A stretch of 11,269 nucleotides of DNA from an uncultured Sutterella sp. GTDB lineage: Bacteria > Pseudomonadota > Gammaproteobacteria > Burkholderiales > Burkholderiaceae_F. Of this stretch, positions 6,835-11,269 are shown piece by piece; within the stretch, counting starts at the first letter, position 1; each line of letters starts with the position of its first letter. The stretch lies in the NCBI GenBank assembly GCA_905192805.1, contig CAJJMF010000072.1, forward strand, positions 1 through 11,269, written 5' to 3'. Position numbers and translations under genes: made by a program. The notes under the pieces are model-generated. The model was given only the letters and a program-made list of their open reading frames with translations. It was not told the DNA's origin and ran no database searches.

Positions 6835-8481
6835 ATGTTACAAGCCCTGAACCTGCATGACTTTGTGATTGTTGAAGCCTTAAGTTTGGATGTACGGCGA
6901 GGCTTTACGGTACTCACAGGGGAAACAGGGGCAGGGAAGTCCATCTTGATTGACGCGTTGGAGTTAGTGCTGGGCGGTCGCGCGGATGCGAGCCAAGTTC
7001 GAGAAGGGACGGCGCGTGCACAGGTCGTTGCAGAATTTATTCCAACCCCCGAGGTCGCTCAATGGCTCAAAGACAATGAGCTCGAAGATGGAACGACGCT
7101 ACTGGTGCGTCGTACGGTCGATACGAAGGGGCGCAGTAAAGCCTGGGTGAATGGCATTGCGGTGACGGTCACGCAGTTACGCACCCTCGGGGAAATGCTG
7201 GTCGATATTCACGGTCAACATGCCCACCAGTCCTTATTAAAGCCCAATTTCCAGTTAAAGCTTTTAGACGATCATGGTGCCCACGGGGAGTTACTTGCTC
7301 ACGTCAAGCAGGCATGGCGAGCTTGGCAAAGCGCCGCACGACGCCTAGATGAGATCACGAATGATGCTGAACGTACGCAAGAAAAAGCGGAACGTTTGCG
7401 CTGGATGATTGAGGACTTGGAGACGTTGCGTCCCAAACCCAAAGAGTGGGAAGACTTAAATGCCGAACATGTTCGCCTCACTCACGCCGTCAGTATTTCG
7501 GAAGGGTTAAATGACGCTCTGCAAGCGCTGACTGATGCCGATGAAGCGATCTCGGTTCAGCTTTCTGGACTCCATAGTCGGCTTAACTCGCTGTCTCGCT
7601 ACGATCCGAAGATTGAAAGTTTTGCCGAAACGGTCTCGACAGCAATTGAGATGGTCGAAGATGCGGCTCATGACATCAATCGCTATTTGGATCACAACGA
7701 GTTTGATGAGCGCGAGTATGAAGAGCTCGATCGCCGTGTGGCCGGGTATTACGATTTGTCGCGGAAATTTAAAAAAGAACCCGAGGAACTGGCGGACTTG
7801 TTGGAAAACGCTCGTAAAGCCTTAGCCGAGCTCACGCAGACTCAGGATGTGGAGCAACTCAAACGTGATGTGGCGCGACTACAGGTCGAGTACCAGACCG
7901 CAGCGGAGGCACTCAGTAGCGCTCGACAAAAGGCGGCCGAACATCTTAGCCGTGATGTGACGGAGGAAATGCAACACTTGGCCATGCAAGGAGCGCGTTT
8001 TGAGGTGGCCCTCAATCCTTGTGAACCCAATGAGTGGGGGCTTGAGCATTGCGAATTTCTCATCGCTGGGCATGCGGGAGTGCAGACCCGACCACTCATT
8101 AAAGTCGCTTCTGGCGGGGAGTTGGCGCGTGTCAGTTTGGCCATTTCGGTGATTACTGCCCGTGTAACGCCGGTACCCACGTTGATTTTTGACGAGGTCG
8201 ACAGTGGAATTGGTGGAGCGGTGGCGGAAGTTGTCGGTAAAATGCTAAAACGTTTAGGTGAAAACCGCCAGGTATTATGTGTGACTCACCTACCTCAAGT
8301 GGCAGCCTGTGGCAATAATCACTGGCGTGTAGAAAAACAGTATCAGGGAACAACCACGTTGAGTCATTTACGGGTTTTGCACGGGCCAGAACGTGTTGAG
8401 GAAATTGCTCGTATGCTGGCCGGTGCCTCCATTACGGATAAAACACGTGCATTGGCGGGTGAGTTGTTAGGTCAAGAGTAA
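6835..8481 (+). CDS. recN: DNA repair protein RecN
   Basis: RecN is a cytoplasmic SMC-like ATPase that acts early in recombinational repair of double-strand breaks. At 548 residues it is close to E. coli RecN (about 553). The N-terminal half of the ATPase starts 'MLQALNLHDFVIVEALSLDV', with Walker A 'TGETGAGKSILIDAL' (Lys35). A long charged coiled-coil arm fills about 150-375. The C-terminal half has the ABC signature 'VASGGELARVSLAI' from about 424, Walker B 'LIFDEVDSGIGG' with Asp453 and Glu454, and the H-loop 'VTHLPQVAA' with His485. AAGGAG lies about 9 bases before the ATG. In E. coli the gene is SOS-controlled, but I see no clear LexA operator in the 60-base gap upstream. It runs into a glycosyltransferase gene 12 bases downstream, so both are probably on one transcript. 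Confidence 0.97.
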   Translation: MLQALNLHDFVIVEALSLDVRRGFTVLTGETGAGKSILIDALELVLGGRADASQVREGTARAQVVAEFIPTPEVAQWLKDNELEDGTTLLVRRTVDTKGRSKAWVNGIAVTVTQLRTLGEMLVDIHGQHAHQSLLKPNFQLKLLDDHGAHGELLAHVKQAWRAWQSAARRLDEITNDAERTQEKAERLRWMIEDLETLRPKPKEWEDLNAEHVRLTHAVSISEGLNDALQALTDADEAISVQLSGLHSRLNSLSRYDPKIESFAETVSTAIEMVEDAAHDINRYLDHNEFDEREYEELDRRVAGYYDLSRKFKKEPEELADLLENARKALAELTQTQDVEQLKRDVARLQVEYQTAAEALSSARQKAAEHLSRDVTEEMQHLAMQGARFEVALNPCEPNEWGLEHCEFLIAGHAGVQTRPLIKVASGGELARVSLAISVITARVTPVPTLIFDEVDSGIGGAVAEVVGKMLKRLGENRQVLCVTHLPQVAACGNNHWRVEKQYQGTTTLSHLRVLHGPERVEEIARMLAGASITDKTRALAGELLGQE

Positions 8482-8493
8482 GGAGAACGGGGC

Positions 8494-9264
8494 ATGGGTT
8501 GCTCAGTCATGATCGTTGCTAAAAACGAATCGCGCCACATCGTGGATTGTTTGGCGAGTTGCGCCCCTTTTGCTTCGGAATTTGTCATTATCGATGACTT
8601 TAGTACGGATGATATGGTTGCAAAGATCCAGTCGTCCGTATGGGCCGACCGAACTCGCATTTTGCAACGTGCCCTCGATGGGGACTGGGGGGCTCAACAG
8701 ACCTTCGGTATCCGAGCTTGCCGAGAGGACTGGGTGTTTTTGATTGATGCCGATGAACGATGCTCAGATGAGCTTGCTCGAGAGATTAAAGAGCTGACCG
8801 CTTTGCCGCCCATAAAGGCATTTTGGGTAAAGCGCATTAATCATTTTGCTCAACGTCGTGTTTTACGTGGCCCCTTAGCGCCAGATTGGGTGTTGCGACT
8901 CATTCCCCAGTCAAGCCATGTGGAGGGGAGAGTCCATCAGACCGTCTGTGTGGAGGTTCCTGAAGACCGTTTGCAGCATACGATGAACCACTACACCTAT
9001 CAGGACTGGGCGCATTACGAACGCAAGATGAATCTCTATTCCACGCTGGCGGCTCAGAAGTATTTTGAACAACAAAAATCGGTTCACCCAGTTGCTGACG
9101 TTGTGCTACGGCCTGCCATTGCGTTTCTGAAGATGTATTTACTGAAAGGGGGCTTTTTGGAAGGAACCCTGGGCTTCATGTTGTGCATGCAATATGCCAA
9201 CTACACCATGGCCAAGTACATCAAATTGGCGGAGTTAACTCGAGCCAAGGACACGCACCATTAA
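8494..9264 (+). CDS. Family 2 glycosyltransferase, WaaE/KdtX-like (lipopolysaccharide core)
   Basis: This 256-residue protein has a GT-A fold N-terminus: 'SVMIVAKNESRHIVDCLAS', 'FVIIDDFSTDD', and the metal- and sugar-nucleotide-binding DXD region 'FLIDADERCSDE' (Asp85, Asp87). 'VEGRVHQTV' and 'HYTYQDWAHY' follow. The C-terminal segment 'FLKMYLLKGGFLEGTLGFML' (211-230) is the hallmark of the WaaE/KdtX group, which adds a hexose to the first heptose of the LPS inner core at the cytoplasmic face of the inner membrane. The hydrophobic stretches at about 202-214 and 222-236 suit membrane association. AAGGAG lies 7 bases before the ATG, 12 bases after recN, so it is translationally close to recN although functionally unrelated. 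The group assignment is good; the exact sugar is not. Confidence 0.88.
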   Translation: MGCSVMIVAKNESRHIVDCLASCAPFASEFVIIDDFSTDDMVAKIQSSVWADRTRILQRALDGDWGAQQTFGIRACREDWVFLIDADERCSDELAREIKELTALPPIKAFWVKRINHFAQRRVLRGPLAPDWVLRLIPQSSHVEGRVHQTVCVEVPEDRLQHTMNHYTYQDWAHYERKMNLYSTLAAQKYFEQQKSVHPVADVVLRPAIAFLKMYLLKGGFLEGTLGFMLCMQYANYTMAKYIKLAELTRAKDTHH

Positions 9265-9304
9265 TGCTTTTGCTAAACGCCGTAATGGCGCCTCTTATCA
9301 GCCA

Positions 9305-9359
9305 ATCTTGCAAAAATAGAAAGATAAGCCCGAACTTAATATTGTTTAATTTGCAAGAT
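9305..9359. repeat. 10-bp perfect inverted repeat
   Basis: ATCTTGCAAA (9305-9314) and TTTGCAAGAT (9350-9359) are perfect inverted copies separated by 35 AT-rich bases. They sit at the entrance to the AT-rich stretch, about 40 bases after the glycosyltransferase stop. They could be the ends of a tiny element remnant, a pair of operator half-sites or a long-loop terminator stem. There is no T tract. Confidence 0.5.
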
Positions 9360-9394
9360 ATTTATCAAAACTAACTTGTTGAATTCACAATAGG

Positions 9395-9550
9395 ATGTGG
9401 ATGTATTTTGACGATTGCCAATGTGATTGTAAATTTTCAATAAGAATTTTCCTTGCTAACAAACCGAATATACTGTTGAATAACAAAGAAAATAATCAAA
9501 ATTTCAATATAACAAAATATGTAAACTTAGAAGTATATTGTTACATGTAA
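9395..9550 (+). CDS. Possible small protein of about 50 residues (unrecognised)
   Basis: The frame is open for 51 codons from ATG 9395, or 49 from ATG 9401. The second start has AGGA 5 bases upstream. The product begins 'MYFDDCQCDCKFSIRIFLAN', with three close cysteines, and then becomes Asn-rich ('NNKENNQNFNITKY'). In DNA this AT-rich, stop codons should be frequent, so an open run of this length with a ribosome site is mildly notable. After the TAA at 9548 the same frame stays open for another 26 codons to 9631 ('GKSGNIFIVKSDNYV'), which would fit a decayed longer gene. I recognise no family. Chance is a real alternative. Confidence 0.22.
   Translation: MWMYFDDCQCDCKFSIRIFLANKPNILLNNKENNQNFNITKYVNLEVYCYM
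9408..9435 (+). promoter_or_regulatory. Candidate sigma-70 promoter in the AT-rich interval
   Basis: TTGACG (five of six), 16 bases, then TAAATT (four of six) face the hairpin-rich DNA downstream. Transcription would start near 9442 and could yield an RNA of roughly 500 nt ending at the hairpin at 9910-9941. Such boxes arise easily in AT-rich DNA, and this one lies inside the possible small ORF, so both cannot be read at face value. Confidence 0.3.
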
Positions 9551-9665
9551 GGAAAGAGTGGCAACATTTTTATTGTGAAATCCGATAACTACGTCTTGAA
9601 GAAAACACAATACAACTTGCAGAAAACGTAAACAGGCGATCAAGCATGAGTGTTGGGATTTCTTA

Positions 9666-9787
9666 GAGTTAAGACTATGTGATGAAGAGAAGACATCACT
9701 TAGCTTCTAAACTCAAACCGAAAGCTAGACTTTCGGTCCGTTCACCAGGCAGGTGTTATGACCGGAGAGAGACTCCTGCAGGGTGAA
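9666..9787 (+). ncRNA. Candidate structured RNA: three consecutive stem-loops, family unknown
   Basis: The first is a long interrupted hairpin: GAGTT (9666-9670) pairs with AACTC (9710-9714), with AGA/TCT inside and then GTGATG (9679-9684) with CATCAC (9694-9699). The second is an 8-bp hairpin, ACCGAAAG (9717-9724) with CTTTCGGT (9730-9737), loop CTAGA. The third is a two-step stem, TTCACC (9741-9746) with GGTGAA (9782-9787) and GCAGG (9749-9753) with CCTGC (9775-9779), enclosing GGAG/CTCC around AGAGA. Three perfectly paired, nearly contiguous domains without coding potential suggest a structured RNA or a leader. It does not match tmRNA, RNase P RNA, 4.5S or glycine-riboswitch consensus as I remember them. 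The strand is inferred, since the stems would also form on the other strand. Confidence 0.4.
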
Positions 9788-9846
9788 TCACTTACTAACT
9801 GACATAGAGCCTTTAGTAGTTACTCGCAATAATTACTAAGTGTAAA

Positions 9847-9862
9847 TTACTTACTTACTTAC
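9847..9862. repeat. Tetranucleotide repeat (TTAC)4
   Basis: Four exact tandem copies of TTAC stand just before the first strong hairpin. Related TTACTAA words occur nearby (9792-9798 and 9833-9839). CACTTA (9789-9794) pairs with TAAGTG (9837-9842), and TACTAA (9793-9798) with TTAGTA (9813-9818). With no gene reading through it, classic coding phase variation is not indicated. Confidence 0.6.
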
Positions 9863-9894
9863 GTAGAGGGAGCATTGCAAGGGCTCCCTCTACG
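9862..9894. terminator. 12-bp stem-loop I (loop ATTGCAAGG)
   Basis: CGTAGAGGGAGC pairs perfectly with GCTCCCTCTACG around a 9-base loop. On the plus strand it is followed by GTTATC and on the minus strand by TAAGTAAG, so neither side has a proper T tract. It sits between convergent genes and may stop transcription from either side or cap a structured RNA. Its loop is complementary over five bases to that of the next hairpin. Confidence 0.5.
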
Positions 9895-9909
9895 GTTATC
9901 TAGGCGGCG

Positions 9910-9941
9910 AAGAAGCTCTGTTAGCAATGACAGAGCTTCTT
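9910..9941 (+). terminator. 12-bp stem-loop II, likely terminator (loop TAGCAATG)
   Basis: AAGAAGCTCTGT pairs perfectly with ACAGAGCTTCTT around an 8-base loop. Read on the plus strand it ends in TTCTTTGAT, a short T-rich tail; read on the minus strand it is followed by CGCCGCC. It lies 20 bases beyond the stop of the convergent glycosyltransferase. The best reading is a plus-strand terminator that may also slow minus-strand transcription. Confidence 0.6.
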
Positions 9942-9961
9942 TGATATGCAGAATTCGCTTT

Positions 9962-10912
9962 TTAAGCGTTTCGTGGCGTATTAATCATGCGCTCCATCGT
10001 GCTAATCACTTCAGCGACGGTCGGCCAAGCATTTTCCCCTCCCAACACAACCGCATCGGGGTTCCAAGGACCCGTACGTTTAACATCCGTCACCCCGACG
10101 AGGGTAATTTGTCGCGCTTGTACGGCGGCAGCCACATGACTGATCCCTGAGTCATTCGCGATAACGATGGCGGCTTGTTTGGCGAGCGCAGCATAATTGC
10201 CCAGAGTGGTAGGTTCTAAGATACGAGCGTCTGGGCAGGCAGCGCGGGTTTCTTCTACTTCTCGCACCGAGGGAAAGATAATCGGTTCAACGCCCATTGC
10301 ACGTAAGGGAGCGCAGAGTTCATTGAAGTGTGACCATGCCTTGACCTTGCCATGATGTAGCCCGCGAGCCACCGGAGCGAGGAGGGCAAAGCGTTGAGGG
10401 ATATTAAATTGCGTACTTAAGTTACGCGCAGCGGCTTCATGGCGTGCGAGAACGCTCAGACCTAAGACATTGGGTACTTTGTCCCAGGCGGGGGTTCCCC
10501 CCCAGGCCACTATGGCTCGGTGCGCTAAAGTGAAAAAACGTTCGACTTCATGCATGGGACCTGGTTCTGGAATGACTTTGTCAAGAAGCAAGCTACGTCC
10601 ATCGGTTCCAAAGCCTGCACTTTTCATTCGCCCGACGGCAAAGAGCAGTGCTGAGCTAAAGGAGTTGGGGAAAAGAAGCCCACGAGGCTCCTCGCCGACA
10701 TGGCGACTCAAGTAACGAATCCGAGTTAAGTCTTCGGTGACATGACCTTCAATAGGGTCAAATCGCCATCCCATTCCGCTCATTAGATCCTCTGCCCAAC
10801 GTTTGCCAACGAGCATTGGTGTAAAACCACTGGCTTCGAGTAGTTTTAAGGCAGGTAACGTCATACAACAGTCACCTACGTGGTTGGGTAAGCGGCAAAG
10901 AATATTTGGCAT
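9962..10912 (-). CDS. Family 9 glycosyltransferase (ADP-heptose:LPS heptosyltransferase-like)
   Basis: This protein has 316 residues from the ATG at 10912; a TTG four codons upstream is a less likely start. The GT-B architecture of GT9 is visible. The N-terminus 'MPNILCRLPNHVGDCCMTLP' carries the 'HVGD' acceptor/catalytic region (Asp14, compare Asp13 of WaaC). 'GLLFPNSFSSALLF' matches the family strand. 'ALLAPVARGLHHGKVKAW' replaces the usual PG-rich motif. The donor-binding signature 'VIANDSGISHVAAAVQA' gives Asn253-Asp254 and His259, and 'LVGVTDVKRTGPWNP' follows. It probably transfers heptose or a related sugar to the LPS inner core at the inner-membrane cytoplasmic face. It stands alone and converges on the WaaE-like gene. 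The ribosome site is weak (GAG, about 9 bases upstream). WaaF-like versus WaaC-like cannot be settled by eye. Confidence 0.9.
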   Translation of the reverse strand: MPNILCRLPNHVGDCCMTLPALKLLEASGFTPMLVGKRWAEDLMSGMGWRFDPIEGHVTEDLTRIRYLSRHVGEEPRGLLFPNSFSSALLFAVGRMKSAGFGTDGRSLLLDKVIPEPGPMHEVERFFTLAHRAIVAWGGTPAWDKVPNVLGLSVLARHEAAARNLSTQFNIPQRFALLAPVARGLHHGKVKAWSHFNELCAPLRAMGVEPIIFPSVREVEETRAACPDARILEPTTLGNYAALAKQAAIVIANDSGISHVAAAVQARQITLVGVTDVKRTGPWNPDAVVLGGENAWPTVAEVISTMERMINTPRNA

Positions 10913-10947
10913 GAAGTATCTCAAAAAGAGTCAAACGTAGTGGCCCC

Positions 10948-10977
10948 ATTTTAGCAGAGCACGATAGTGGATATCAG
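10948..10977 (-). promoter_or_regulatory. Candidate promoter for the family 9 glycosyltransferase gene
   Basis: On the minus strand CTGATA, 18 bases and TAAAAT (five of six) occur about 35 bases before the start codon, leaving a short leader of roughly 30 bases. The -10 box is strong and the -35 box moderate (four of six). Confidence 0.45.
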
Positions 10978-10987
10978 CGGGTAAATG

Positions 10988-11039
10988 CTTCGCTCACTTG
11001 TACAATAGCGAGTGATCGACTCAGAGATCATTAGCGAAG
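10988..11039. repeat. Nested inverted repeats with two alternative pairings
   Basis: CTTCGCT (10988-10994) can pair with AGCGAAG (11033-11039), enclosing CACT/AGTG (10995-10998 with 11011-11014). Alternatively TCGCT (10990-10994) can pair with the nearer AGCGA (11007-11011). The two folds exclude each other. It lies in the gap between the divergent family 9 gene and the truncated ORF on the right. No gene is visible in 10978-11105. Confidence 0.35.
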
Positions 11040-11166
11040 ACTTTCGTTACGCTTCCGATGAAAGCTTGTGCGCGATTGAGGCCCTTTTTGGCCCTGAATC
11101 CATGTATGATGGAGAGATCTTTTTCCTTATCCGTTCCCGGCTCCCAATCCTAAGTATTTTGAGACC

Positions 11167-11269
11167 ATGATTAAGCGTCTGCCTTTTTTGAGCAATCCGT
11201 ATTTGATGCGATTATTGTTGCGCGACAAAATAAAATGCCCCCTTAGCGACAAAAGTTCTGTCCCCTCAC
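11167..11269 (+). pseudogene. Start of an unrecognised ORF, apparently interrupted by an IS end
   Basis: An ATG with a weak ribosome site (GAG, 3 bases upstream) opens a frame beginning 'MIKRLPFLSNPYLMRLLL' that runs to the window edge. Only the first 16 or 17 codons look native. From 11216 the DNA changes to a sequence resembling the terminal repeats of an IS21-family element, and the encoded residues there are probably not the original protein. The basic, then hydrophobic start would suit a membrane protein, but it is too short to name. In the same frame codons are open back to 11110, and a short 15-codon ORF (11106-11153) lies in another frame. Confidence 0.4.
11216..11269 (+). mobile_element. 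Left end of an IS21-family-like insertion sequence (continues beyond window)
   Basis: Starting with TGT, the usual first bases of IS21-family ends, the sequence holds two imperfect direct repeats of about 22 bases. They begin GCGACAAAATAAAATGCCCC (11221) and GCGACAAAAGTTCTGTCCCC (11245). Multiple short repeats of this GCGACAAAA...CCCC type near each end, thought to bind the transposase, are typical of this family. No transposase gene is within the window, so identity rests on the end sequence alone and on my memory of such ends. Confidence 0.55.

Larger units (their letters stand above)
9265..9961. other. Long gene-poor intergenic interval: AT-rich left part, hairpin-rich right part
   Basis: Nearly 700 bases separate the convergent glycosyltransferase genes, and no ORF matches a family I know. 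About 9305-9640 is strikingly AT-rich; 9481-9540, for example, has only 10 G or C in 60. That is unlike the flanking genes and suggests acquired or decaying DNA. From about 9660 to 9942 composition returns to normal, and several stable stem-loops occur one after another. There is no clear terminator right after the upstream gene; the best there is CGCC/GGCG at about 9278. Confidence 0.7.

Noticed and set aside
9717..9787. Glycine riboswitch (ACCGAAAG, CAGGCAGG and GGAGAGAGA words)
   Set aside because: Similar words occur but in the wrong order, and the conserved CTCTCAGGCAAA segment is missing. No glycine-cleavage or transport gene is near.
9640..9942. CRISPR array or integron attC site
   Set aside because: There is no regularly spaced repeat with unique spacers. 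The hairpins differ in sequence, and the integrase core motifs RYYYAAC/GTTRRRY are not arranged as in attC.
9875..10150. 91-residue plus-strand frame over the 3' end of the family 9 glycosyltransferase gene
   Set aside because: It is antisense to a well-supported gene and starts inside a hairpin loop, with no ribosome site.
10913..10924. TTG start for the family 9 glycosyltransferase
   Set aside because: The ATG at 10912 places the family's first beta-strand at the normal N-terminal position.

Overview
The window reads as a chromosomal segment of a Gram-negative proteobacterium with mid-range GC. A betaproteobacterium of the order Burkholderiales fits best; something near Sutterellaceae is possible but unproven. 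FabI carries the segment 'FAPREAIAGDFL', which I recall from Burkholderia FabI. NadK and RecN are adjacent. The rnhA / yafS-like / mltD cluster echoes the proteobacterial mltD-gloB-yafS-rnhA-dnaQ neighbourhood. Two lipopolysaccharide-type glycosyltransferases imply an outer membrane.

Layout. (1) Positions 1-577, minus strand: a LysR-family regulator cut by the window edge. (2) 831-1095, minus: two tRNA-Val(CAC) genes that differ at one base, with a strong intrinsic terminator between them and a good promoter before the upstream copy. (3) 1171-2461, minus: rnhA and a YafS-like methyltransferase. (4) 2638-4806, plus: a secreted MltD-type lytic transglycosylase with six LysM repeats. (5) 4987-9264, plus: fabI, then nadK, recN and a WaaE/KdtX-like family 2 glycosyltransferase. 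(6) 9265-9961: about 700 bases without a convincing gene. Its first part is very AT-rich and holds one possible small ORF. Its second part is packed with stable hairpins, including two 12-bp stem-loops whose loops are complementary to each other. (7) 9962-10912, minus: a family 9 (heptosyltransferase-like) glycosyltransferase. (8) 11167 to the end: the start of an ORF that seems to be interrupted by the end of an IS21-like insertion sequence running off the window.

How the genes work together. Most of the window is cell-envelope and housekeeping work. FabI closes the fatty-acid elongation cycle that feeds phospholipid and lipid A, using reduced nicotinamide cofactor. NadK makes the NADP pool. 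RecN serves double-strand break repair. MltD trims peptidoglycan. The two glycosyltransferases probably build the lipopolysaccharide core. RNase HI removes RNA from RNA:DNA hybrids.

No complete novel defence or mobile system is visible. The least explained DNA is the structured, gene-free interval at about 9640-9942, followed by the AT-rich stretch before it and the IS-like end at the right edge.
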